From Acidimicrobiales bacterium (GTDB lineage: Bacteria; Actinomycetota; Acidimicrobiia; Acidimicrobiales; JAKAVM01): a DNA stretch of 12,200 nucleotides. The stretch lies in contig DAIDIS010000098.1 of the NCBI GenBank assembly GCA_027451785.1, forward strand, positions 1-12,200. Reading direction: 5' to 3'. A program made the translations under genes and the position numbers. Below, one piece after another: positions 1 through 6,118 of the stretch (positions are counted from its first letter, which is position 1; each line of letters opens with the position of its first letter). The notes beneath the pieces were generated by a model that was not told the origin of the DNA, searched no databases, and saw nothing but the letters and a program-made list of their open reading frames with translations.

Positions 1-1147
1 TCGGAATTTCTACTCCATTGACCCCAAGGTCCTCCCGTCAAGGTCATCGTGGGAAGTCGGCCGTAAACTCGCCGACCGGCTGGTCGAGCGCTTTCTGTCC
101 GAGACCGGTGAGTATCCCGACTCGGTGGGATTGGTTGTGTGGGGAACATCGGCCATGAGGACCTCAGGCGACGACATTGCCCAGGCAATGAGCTTGATTG
201 GGGTGCGGCCTACGTGGGCGCTCGAGACCGGAAGGGTAACCGGCTTCGAGCTGATTCCCTTGGAGGAGTTGGGAAGGCCCCGAATAGACGTAACTCTTCG
301 CATTTCAGGATTCTTCAGAGACGCCTTCGCCCATGTTGTCGAGATGTTCAGTGATGCGGCTGAAATGGTTGCCGCCCTGGACGAGACAAGCGAGCAGAAC
401 TTCCTAAAGGCACTGGGTACCGAAGACCCGAGAGTTTTCGGTCCTCAGCCGGGATCATACGGGTCTGGGTTGCTCCCTTTGATCGAGGCTGGAAATTGGG
501 AGGACGACAGAGATCTGGCCGAGGTTTACATCGCCTGGGGCGGGTTTTCGTATTCAAAGGGTGCGATGGGCGTCGCCAACCCGGATGCAGCCAGGCGTAG
601 GTTGGGCTCTGTGAAGGTGGCCGTGAAGAACCAAGACAACAGAGAGCACGACATCTTCGACTCTGACGATTATTTTCAGGACCATGGGGGCATGATCGCG
701 ACCATTAGGGCACTCACCGGGAAGTCTCCATTGGCCTATTTCTCGGACACCTCGAATCCGGAAGCGCCGAAGGTACGTAGTCTTGCGGAGGAGGCTGCAT
801 TCGTAATGCGATCCAGGGTGGTCAACCCGAAATGGGTGGAGGCCATGACCAAGCATGGATATAAAGGCGCATTCGAGATGGCGGCGACCGTTGATTACCT
901 TTTTGGTTACGATGCGACGGCGAGGGTGGTTGAGGATTGGATGTACGAAAGGGTTACAGAGGCCTACGTCATGGACCCCAAAATACAGAAGTTCTTCGAA
1001 AGCTCCAACCCGGGTGCGCTGCGATCGATCGCCGAGAGGCTCTTGGAGGCCATCGATCGGAAAATGTGGTCCAAGCCCTCGGGCGACGCCGTTGACGCAC
1101 TCCGATCGGCGGTGCTGAACGCTGAAAGGTGGGAGGAGTCCCTTTAG
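1..1147 (+). CDS. cobN: Cobaltochelatase subunit CobN, C-terminal part (5' end outside window)
   Basis: This is the last 381 or so codons of a CobN/ChlH-type large chelatase subunit. The reading frame is open from base 2 and runs to TAG at 1145-1147. Visible family motifs include NFYSIDP near the window start, VWGTSAMRTSGDD, GRPRIDVTLRISGFFRDAF, a KNQDNREHDIFDSDDYFQ stretch followed by HGG, and HGYKGAFE with DYLFGYDAT near the end. These match the CobN C-terminal domain rather than chlorophyll-specific ChlH, and nothing else here suggests bacteriochlorophyll synthesis. CobN binds the corrin substrate (hydrogenobyrinic acid a,c-diamide) and inserts Co2+ using an ATPase motor made by partner subunits; full-length members are about 1200-1450 residues. 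The next gene on the same strand, only 10 nt away, encodes that ATPase/VWA partner, which supports the cobalamin assignment. The GTG at 125 is an internal codon, not the gene start. No frameshift is seen in the visible part. Confidence 0.93.
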   Translation, partial: RNFYSIDPKVLPSRSSWEVGRKLADRLVERFLSETGEYPDSVGLVVWGTSAMRTSGDDIAQAMSLIGVRPTWALETGRVTGFELIPLEELGRPRIDVTLRISGFFRDAFAHVVEMFSDAAEMVAALDETSEQNFLKALGTEDPRVFGPQPGSYGSGLLPLIEAGNWEDDRDLAEVYIAWGGFSYSKGAMGVANPDAARRRLGSVKVAVKNQDNREHDIFDSDDYFQDHGGMIATIRALTGKSPLAYFSDTSNPEAPKVRSLAEEAAFVMRSRVVNPKWVEAMTKHGYKGAFEMAATVDYLFGYDATARVVEDWMYERVTEAYVMDPKIQKFFESSNPGALRSIAERLLEAIDRKMWSKPSGDAVDALRSAVLNAERWEESL

Positions 1148-1152
1148 GCATT

Positions 1153-1169
1153 TAGAATTGCCGATTGTG
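1153..1169 (+). promoter_or_regulatory. Candidate -10 element for leaderless chlI-chlD transcript
   Basis: TAGAAT at 1153-1158 fits the actinobacterial -10 consensus TANNNT and is followed by 8 nt and then GTG at 1167, in frame with the chelatase gene. This spacing would put the first transcribed base at or beside the start codon. No convincing -35 hexamer is visible, and cotranscription with cobN is also possible. It matches the arrangement at five other genes in the window, which is the main reason to list it. Confidence 0.35.
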
Positions 1170-3239
1170 TCAGAACATGCACCGGTTTTTCCTTTTTGCG
1201 CAGTTGCAGGCCAAGACGAGGCCAAGCTTGCGCTATTGATAGCCATCATCGAGCCCAAGACCGGAGGCGTGCTGTTGCGTGGCGAGCGAGGATCGTCGAA
1301 GTCCACGCTCGTCAGAGGGATGGCGGAACTGGTCGGCGCCCTCGGAGAGCGGGGTCGCTCCATGAACGGTCTTGCCGGAGGCCGCTTCGTCGAATTGCCG
1401 CTGGGCGTGACTGAGGACCGCCTTGCAGGCGGCTTCGATGTCGACGCAGCATTGACGGAGGGCTCCTACAGGTTTAAGCCTGGCCTCCTAGCCGAAGCCG
1501 ATGGTGGAGTCTTATATGTGGACGAGATCAACCTCCTTCCTGATCACATCGTCGACATGCTTTTGGACGTCGCCGCCAGCGGAGTAAACAGAGTTGAGCG
1601 TGACGGCTTCTCCCACACTCACCCTGCGCGTTTTGTTCTTGTTGGGTCAATGAATGCCGAAGAGGGTGAGTTGCGGCCTCAATTGCTCGACAGGTTCGGC
1701 CTGAGCGTTGAGGTTGCCGCCCCGGCAGAGGCTGCCGAGAGAGTGCTGGCTGTCCGAAGGAGACTCGATTTCGATGAGGACCCAGAAGGATTCTCGGGGA
1801 AGTTTGCTTCGGGGACAAGAGATCTTGTGTCGCTATTGTCCGACGCTCGAAGCCGGATTGCACAAGAGGGTATCGGCGAGGATCTTCTCTTTTCGGCTGC
1901 GGAGATTTGCCTGGATGCGGGGGTGGACGGACTCAGAGGCGATATCGTTCTGTGTCGATCTGCTAGAGCCCTGTGGGCACTGGAAGGAGTGGCGCCGGCT
2001 CCGGAGCCCGAGCACGTGGAGAGGATTTCCGGAATGGTGCTCGCCCACCGCAGGCGAAGAAGCCCCCTGGATGGAAACTCGACAAACGGGCGTTCCAAAG
2101 AAAGGGGTCATGCCCCCAGAGAGAATGAAAGCTCCAATGGCGAGACGCAGGCGCGCCGCTCTGCCTCCACGGCGGGTTCAGACCGACAAGGCGCCAAAAT
2201 GGCCGACAACCTCGATGATTCGCCCGTACGAGAACATGAGGATTCACCCCTACGTGGAGATGTCAATCCAAATCCGGGTGGCGGTGAGTTTCGGGAGGAA
2301 GACCTTGGGGGAGAGCGCAGCCCCACTGGCGCGCAGTCGAAAGACCAGTCGCTGCGACCGCTTGAGGGGAACAACAGCGGGTCCCGGATAGCGGTTAGGA
2401 CTTCAGCGCCATTGGGGAATCGCACAAAGGCGGTTCAAGGAATGCCGCCGACCGGATCCGGAGTTGTCCGCCGCGGGCAAGATGGACGCCGCGATCAATC
2501 AATCATTGCGAGCCGTGAAAAGGGCGGCCATGTTATCCGGACGGTCAGAAATCCTGCTGGGCGGCCGGAGCTTTCCCCTTCCTCCACGGTGTCGGCAATG
2601 GCCATAAGACAACTGCATGATCAAAAGGCAGTGGTACCCAATGGCATGCGTGTTGAGACGAAAATCCAGCGAAGTGATCTTCGCTACACCGAAAGAGCTG
2701 GGAAGGTCGCCAGGCAGACCGTAGTGGCTCTGGATCTGTCCGGGTCGATGGAAGCCAAAAGGCGAGTAAGTGCCGCTTTGAAGCTTGTAGACGGGATCCT
2801 TCTCGATTCCTATTCAAAAAGGCACAAAGTCTCAGTCGTGGCCTTTCAGGGGGATGACGCAAGGGTTGTCGTATCTGCGACAAGAAGCGTTGAGGTGATT
2901 CACGCTCATTTGAACGAAGCCGCCAGTGGGGGAGCCACGCCACTTTCGAAGGGGATTGCACTTGCTCTTCAGCAGGCGTTGGAGTCATCTGCAAAGGGTG
3001 AGGAGGCATCAATTGTCTTGATTACCGACGGACGGGCAACTTCATCGGCCACGATCGAAGACGGAGCCGACCCGGTCGAAGAGGCTCTGGCAATTGCGGG
3101 CCAGATTTCGGAGTGCGGATTTGGGTTAGCGGTCGTTGACACGGAGTCGGCAAAGATCAAGCTTGGGATAGCAAAGTCCCTTGCGGAACGTGCCGGGGGA
3201 GCGTATTACCGATTGGAGGAGTTCGTGGGCACAGAGTGA
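1158..3239 (+). CDS. Fused ChlI-ChlD type chelatase ATPase/VWA subunit (probable cobaltochelatase partner of CobN)
   Basis: The 693-residue protein combines an N-terminal AAA+ ATPase (about residues 10-300) with a C-terminal von Willebrand A domain (about 518-690). Walker A is GERGSSKST at 42-50, Walker B GVLYVDEINLL at 117-127, sensor-1 Asn lies in GSMNAEEG near 166, and ELRPQLLDRF at 171-180 is the arginine-finger region. The MIDAS is complete: DLSGS at 526-530, T594 in GGATPLS, and D624 in LITDG. Residues about 301-490 form a polar linker rich in Gly, Ser, Arg and acidic residues. The family energises metal insertion by a CobN/ChlH subunit; adjacency to cobN points to cobalt, although such genes are often labelled magnesium chelatase. 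TTG 1158 is the first usual start after an in-frame stop at 1116. GTG 1167 may be the real one: TAGAAT at 1153-1158 lies 8 nt before it and the protein would then begin SEHAPVFPF. The GGGAGGAG at 1131-1138 is too far from TTG 1158 for a normal ribosome site. Confidence 0.9.
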   Translation: MPIVSEHAPVFPFCAVAGQDEAKLALLIAIIEPKTGGVLLRGERGSSKSTLVRGMAELVGALGERGRSMNGLAGGRFVELPLGVTEDRLAGGFDVDAALTEGSYRFKPGLLAEADGGVLYVDEINLLPDHIVDMLLDVAASGVNRVERDGFSHTHPARFVLVGSMNAEEGELRPQLLDRFGLSVEVAAPAEAAERVLAVRRRLDFDEDPEGFSGKFASGTRDLVSLLSDARSRIAQEGIGEDLLFSAAEICLDAGVDGLRGDIVLCRSARALWALEGVAPAPEPEHVERISGMVLAHRRRRSPLDGNSTNGRSKERGHAPRENESSNGETQARRSASTAGSDRQGAKMADNLDDSPVREHEDSPLRGDVNPNPGGGEFREEDLGGERSPTGAQSKDQSLRPLEGNNSGSRIAVRTSAPLGNRTKAVQGMPPTGSGVVRRGQDGRRDQSIIASREKGGHVIRTVRNPAGRPELSPSSTVSAMAIRQLHDQKAVVPNGMRVETKIQRSDLRYTERAGKVARQTVVALDLSGSMEAKRRVSAALKLVDGILLDSYSKRHKVSVVAFQGDDARVVVSATRSVEVIHAHLNEAASGGATPLSKGIALALQQALESSAKGEEASIVLITDGRATSSATIEDGADPVEEALAIAGQISECGFGLAVVDTESAKIKLGIAKSLAERAGGAYYRLEEFVGTE

Positions 3240-3278
3240 GCGCCAAAATTCCTATTCCTGCGATGTGGTAATCGGGGC

Positions 3279-3293
3279 TAAAGTGTAATAGTG
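3279..3293 (+). promoter_or_regulatory. Candidate -10 element for leaderless C69-family gene
   Basis: TAAAGT at 3279-3284 (TANNNT) is followed by 6 nt and then the GTG start at 3291. No purine-rich ribosome site precedes that GTG, and an in-frame TAA at 3279-3281 excludes an upstream start. Together these favour a transcript that begins at the start codon. No clear -35 is seen. Confidence 0.45.
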
Positions 3294-4532
3294 GCCGATG
3301 CCATATATGCACGTGGAGCTAGTGGGGCCATTTTCGCTCGTAATTCCGATCACGGCGCGTCTGAAGTCCAACTGGTCGAAACCTACGGCAGAAGGCCGGG
3401 GGGCGGAGCTCTTCGTGCCCAGTACCTCGACCTTTTTGATCTGGGGGCGCATGCGCTGGTCGGCTCACGCCGCATCTGGCAATGGGGGTTTGAGCACGGG
3501 GTAAACGAGTTCGGAGTTGCAATAGGAAAGACCGACCTTGATTCCGAAGTTCCGAAAGAGGATCCCTATTCCGATTCGAGCGGCAACGGCGAGGTTTCGC
3601 TGCCTGTCGGGTTGATTGGTACCGACCTCGTTAGGTTGGGACTTGAGAGAGGAAGAAGCTCGGAAGAGGCTCTCCAGGTGATCACCAGGCTCCTTGAGGC
3701 GCATGGACAGCGTGGCGTAAACGACCGAGCAGCCGGTGCTGAATCCAATAGTGGATTCCTCATTGCAGATGGCAAGGGTGCTTGGGTGCTTGAAACGAAG
3801 GGAAGTACCTGGGCCGCCAGGAGAGTCGGAACTTCAGCTGCCGTTTCCGATCGAATCACGATGACCACCAACTGGGAGCGTTCTTCTTCAGACGTGGCTG
3901 GGGACACCAACCTCCACTCGTGGCGGGACCCGAAAACCAACACCGATTCAGCGGATGTTCGCCTGAAATCGAGTCGTGCCTTCCTGTCCAGCGGAAGGTC
4001 GGGAGGAATTTTGAGTCCTCGCGATTTTGTCTCTCACCTTAGGAGCCATGGCGGAAAGACATGGGGATCTCCCGGGTCAAACGCTAGAGAGATTGTCGAC
4101 GTTCACTCGATCGACGCGGCGGACCTAGCCAGCTCGATTTGCATGCACGATGGTGCGGACCGCACGACAAATGCTTCGATTGTTGCTTGGCTTCCCGGAA
4201 GTGCCGGGGAAGGAGTTCGCGCGTGGATTGCTCTCGGCAGCCCCTGTTGCTCAGTGTTTTTCCCGGTCCTGGTACCAGGGTCGGTGCCTTTCGGTCTTGC
4301 CATGGAATCCACCTGGCGAACGTTTGCCGCACTGCGGGACCGAGTAGAACTACAAAGCGGCTACCTTGGCCAAGTTCGCTCGACCTTGGGCAAGGTGGAA
4401 GACCAGCTTTGGCGCGAGGCTGACAACATGCCGGCTAATCCGATTAGATGGCAGCACTTTACCCCTACTTCTTTCATCAGGGTCGAGGATGTCATCCGGT
4501 CGCTGGAGCGTTCCAATAGCCTCATGGCCTAG
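3291..4532 (+). CDS. Peptidase family C69 (secernin/dipeptidase-like) Ntn-hydrolase fold protein, catalytic Cys apparently absent
   Basis: The 413-residue product resembles secernin/PepD-type family C69 proteins. Matching stretches are IFARNSD (14-20, family typically FGKNSD or FAKNSD), WGFEHGVNEFGVAIG (65-79, family WGAEMGANEHGVCIG), GTDLVRLGLERG (110-121), FLIADGKGAWVLETKGSTWAA (about 156-176), SSICMHDG (281-288) and SPCCSVFFPV (317-326). Active members carry a cysteine right after the initiator Met, or exposed by processing, as N-terminal nucleophile (MCDT-like). Here the start reads MADAIYARG and the first cysteine is residue 284, so the nucleophile position seems to be Ala2. GTG 3291 is the first possible start after an in-frame stop at 3279. 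The gene lies 51 nt after the chelatase and converges on fabI. No signal peptide or membrane segment is visible. The substrate is unknown; it may be an inactive homologue or one with altered chemistry. The fold assignment is firm, the activity is not. Confidence 0.78.
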   Translation: MADAIYARGASGAIFARNSDHGASEVQLVETYGRRPGGGALRAQYLDLFDLGAHALVGSRRIWQWGFEHGVNEFGVAIGKTDLDSEVPKEDPYSDSSGNGEVSLPVGLIGTDLVRLGLERGRSSEEALQVITRLLEAHGQRGVNDRAAGAESNSGFLIADGKGAWVLETKGSTWAARRVGTSAAVSDRITMTTNWERSSSDVAGDTNLHSWRDPKTNTDSADVRLKSSRAFLSSGRSGGILSPRDFVSHLRSHGGKTWGSPGSNAREIVDVHSIDAADLASSICMHDGADRTTNASIVAWLPGSAGEGVRAWIALGSPCCSVFFPVLVPGSVPFGLAMESTWRTFAALRDRVELQSGYLGQVRSTLGKVEDQLWREADNMPANPIRWQHFTPTSFIRVEDVIRSLERSNSLMA

Positions 4533-4533
4533 A

Positions 4534-4557
4534 GCTTAAGCGAGGTCTCGCTGAAGC
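4534..4557. terminator. Perfect-core hairpin after the C69 gene
   Basis: GCTTAAGCGAG (4534-4544) pairs with CTCGCTGAAGC (4547-4557) with one A-G mismatch, giving up to ten pairs around a very tight loop. It begins immediately after the stop of the C69 gene, so it is a candidate 3'-end structure for that transcript. No T-run follows on the plus strand, so Rho-independent termination in the classical sense is not shown. Confidence 0.45.
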
Positions 4558-4613
4558 TTCGACTGCGCGCAGTCCGAAAAAGCGACTGCGGAGTCGCTTA
4601 AGCTCCGACTGCG
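4545..4613. repeat. Short repeats with 23-nt spacing spanning the end of fabI
   Basis: GACTGCG occurs at 4561-4567, 4584-4590 and 4607-4613, exactly 23 nt apart each time. The longer blocks 4545-4567 and 4591-4613 agree at 19 of 23 positions by my count. The third copy lies inside the last codons of fabI (minus strand, encoding the terminal AVGA), so the intergenic copies resemble a partial duplication of the gene's 3' end. GACTGCG at 4561-4567 is also the left arm of a 14-nt perfect palindrome at 4561-4574. Confidence 0.55.
4577..4599 (-). terminator. Probable Rho-independent terminator of fabI
   Basis: AAGCGACT (4580-4587) and AGTCGCTT (4592-4599) form a perfect 8-bp stem with a 4-nt loop. 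Read on the minus strand, the stem ends in T residues that continue through 4577, giving a run of five Ts. It overlaps the fabI stop codon (4598-4600), the right place to end that transcript. The T-run is short, so efficiency is uncertain. Confidence 0.6.
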
Positions 4614-5371
4614 TGTACTCCACCGTCCACGTGGAGAATTTCACCTGTAGTCATCGGAAACAGGTCCGAGAAGAGTGCAATGCACGCCTTTGCGACGGGT
4701 AGGGGGTCTCGGTCGTCCCAGCCCAACGGAGAGCGGGAATCCCAGACCGCTTTGAAGTCTGCGAAACCGGGAATCGACTTTGCCGCCATTGTCCTTATGG
4801 GGCCTGCGGCAACCATATTTACCCTGATCCCCTTAGGTCCCAGTTCGCGTGCCAAATACCTGGACAACGATTCAAGGGCGGCCTTTGCAACTCCCATCCA
4901 GTCGTATGAAGGCCACGCTACTGTGGCGTCGAAATCGAGTCCGACAACTGAGCCTCCGCCTGCTTTTTCCATAAGTGGAATGAAGGGCTCCACCAGTGAC
5001 TTCAGCGAGTAGGCCGACACATTCAGGGCAATGGAGACTTCGTCCCATCCAGCTTGGAGCATTCCGTTACCAAGGCATTCTTGAGGTGCGAAGCCTATTG
5101 CGTGCAAAATACCGTCCAGCGAGCCCCACTTGGATGTGACGAGTTTGGCGACCTCAGCGGCTTGTTCCTGCTCCGTGACGTCCAGCTCTGCAACCTCGAC
5201 ATCCCCGCCGAGCCTGCGGGCGGTGCGACGCGTGAGGGACAAACCTCTGCCTGCGCCGGTAAGCATGATCGACGCGCCATTTTCCATTGCCAGCTTCGCA
5301 ACCGAATACGCGAGAGAGTCGTCGGTTAGGACGCCGGTTACGAGGATCTTCTTGCCCTGAAGCAACTCCAT
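4598..5371 (-). CDS. fabI: NADH-dependent enoyl-[acyl-carrier-protein] reductase, FabI/InhA family
   Basis: A classical short-chain dehydrogenase-fold enoyl-ACP reductase of 257 residues from ATG 5371 (numbering used here). It reduces trans-2-enoyl-ACP in the last step of each FAS-II elongation cycle, in the cytosol. Diagnostic segments are LLQGKKILVTGVLTDDSLAYSVA (nucleotide-binding start), LDFDATVAWPSYDWMGVAK carrying the Phe, Tyr and Lys (F147, Y156, K163) that correspond to InhA F149/Y158/K165, and VAAGPIRTMA. The closest remembered match is InhA. Two differences stand out. The position of InhA Ser94 (HSIGF) is Ala here (HAIGF, A91), and the substrate-binding loop between GPIRT and the WDxRxPxGW segment is about ten residues shorter than in InhA. 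ATG 5371 is preferred over TTG 5377: it gives the usual MELLQGKK start and sits 8 nt after a TACGGT element. The gene is divergent from npdG and ends in a hairpin terminator. Confidence 0.93.
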   Translation of the reverse strand: MELLQGKKILVTGVLTDDSLAYSVAKLAMENGASIMLTGAGRGLSLTRRTARRLGGDVEVAELDVTEQEQAAEVAKLVTSKWGSLDGILHAIGFAPQECLGNGMLQAGWDEVSIALNVSAYSLKSLVEPFIPLMEKAGGGSVVGLDFDATVAWPSYDWMGVAKAALESLSRYLARELGPKGIRVNMVAAGPIRTMAAKSIPGFADFKAVWDSRSPLGWDDRDPLPVAKACIALFSDLFPMTTGEILHVDGGVHAVGA

Positions 5372-5385
5372 GGGCAAACACCGTA
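5369..5385 (-). promoter_or_regulatory. Candidate -10 element for leaderless fabI transcript
   Basis: On the minus strand TACGGT (5385-5380, TANNNT) is followed by 8 nt and the fabI ATG at 5371-5369. There is no purine-rich ribosome site before this ATG. The element lies in the approximately 70-bp divergent region shared with npdG, which also holds two copies of GTAGGTG (5383-5389 and 5419-5425). A -35 element is not obvious. Confidence 0.42.
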
Positions 5386-5436
5386 GGTGCAGACGGGCGT
5401 TCGGCGCCAGAGCTGCCGGTAGGTGGCTGAAACGGT

Positions 5437-5451
5437 TAGGGTATGAAGGTG
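5437..5451 (+). promoter_or_regulatory. Candidate -10 element for leaderless npdG, pointing to GTG 5449
   Basis: TAGGGT at 5437-5442 directly abuts ATG 5443. If the hexamer is the -10 element, transcription would begin about 6-7 nt downstream, at GTG 5449-5451, which is in frame. The same 6-nt spacing occurs before the C69 gene at 3291. No ribosome site precedes either candidate start. Confidence 0.4.
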
Positions 5452-6114
5452 AATGATCAATCCGTCATTGGGGTGGTCGGCGGCACCGGTCCAGCAGGCA
5501 AGGCAATTTCTTCCCGCTTGGCAAGCACCGGGGTGAGGGTTCTCCTTGGCTCCCGAGACGCCGAGAGGGCCGATGCGATAGCACGGGAGTTGCAGTCTCA
5601 GTGGCCGGGGAAGCTTGGCACTTTGGAGGGAGCCGACAACGCAACCGCGGCGGGCGCCGACGTTGTCATAATTGCAACTCCGTGGGATGCCGCAGTAGCA
5701 ACGGCTATCGAGCTACGCCAGGAATTGTCGGGAAAAACGGTAATCTCTATGGCGAACGCGTTGGTCAAGGTCGGGCGGGAATTCCATGCGATCGTGCCAT
5801 CAAGGGGATCTGTAGCCTCTCAGATCCAAGCGGCATTGCCCGAAAGCCGGGTTAGCGCCGCGTTTCAACATCTTCCGGCCAGGGAACTTGCGGATCTTTC
5901 GGCTCCCGTGGACTCGGACGTGATCGTCTGTTCGGATTCGGAACTGGGGTTTGAGGAAGGCGCTCGGGTCGCAGGGAAAATAGAGGGTGTCAGGGTATTG
6001 AACGCAGGATCGCTGGCTTCAGCCGGTCCGGTCGAGTCGATGACAGCCGTTTTGCTGACTATGAACCTGAAACACAAGGCCCACTGTGCCTTGAGAATTA
6101 CCGGGATAATTTAG
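5443..6114 (+). CDS. npdG: F420H2:NADP+ oxidoreductase (NADPH-dependent F420 reductase)
   Basis: The protein has 223 residues from ATG 5443, or 221 from GTG 5449. It transfers hydride between the deazaflavin cofactor F420 and NADP(H) in the cytosol. An N-terminal Rossmann motif GGTGPAGKA (13-21) follows a short strand, SRD at 37-39 sits where this family binds the NADP 2'-phosphate, and VVIIATPW (74-81) and the SMANAL segment (102-107) are typical of Fno/NpdG. The C-terminus, ESMTAVLLTMNLKHKAHCAL followed by RITGI, corresponds to the family's conserved C-terminal helix and RxTG ending. The length is that expected for the family. The gene starts from the region divergent to fabI, and its stop at 6112-6114 lies one base before the mshC start, so the two are probably cotranscribed at least in part. 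The protein implies an F420-dependent metabolism elsewhere in the genome; no F420 biosynthesis gene is in the window. Confidence 0.9.
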   Translation: MKVNDQSVIGVVGGTGPAGKAISSRLASTGVRVLLGSRDAERADAIARELQSQWPGKLGTLEGADNATAAGADVVIIATPWDAAVATAIELRQELSGKTVISMANALVKVGREFHAIVPSRGSVASQIQAALPESRVSAAFQHLPARELADLSAPVDSDVIVCSDSELGFEEGARVAGKIEGVRVLNAGSLASAGPVESMTAVLLTMNLKHKAHCALRITGII

Positions 6115-6118
6115 CGTG
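6105..6118 (+). promoter_or_regulatory. Candidate internal -10 element before mshC
   Basis: GATAAT at 6105-6110 differs from TATAAT at one base and lies 5 nt before GTG 6116, within the last codons of npdG. An overlapping TANNNT (TAATTT, 6107-6112) is also present. No ribosome site precedes the GTG. This could give a separate leaderless mshC transcript besides read-through from npdG. Confidence 0.33.

Noticed and set aside
554..1363. Minus-strand 269-codon open frame across cobN and chlI-chlD
   Set aside because: Opposite a well-conserved coding region, no recognisable domain, Arg/Pro/Ser-rich composition typical of antisense shadows.
1708..2391. Plus-strand 227-codon alternative frame inside the chelatase gene
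   Set aside because: It begins within the AAA+ domain, has no ribosome site or promoter-like element, and shows no motif; best explained by codon bias and the low-complexity linker.
1158..3239. Magnesium chelatase for (bacterio)chlorophyll
   Set aside because: No other chlorophyll gene in the window, and the partner large subunit upstream has CobN-type C-terminal motifs.
3238..3290. A frame reading CDVVIGAKV at 3259-3285 that could supply the missing cysteine of the C69 protein through a frameshift
   Set aside because: There is no start codon directly before the Cys codon (it is TCC), the frame ends in two stops at 3286-3291, and the Cys to NSD distance would be about 28 residues rather than about 20.
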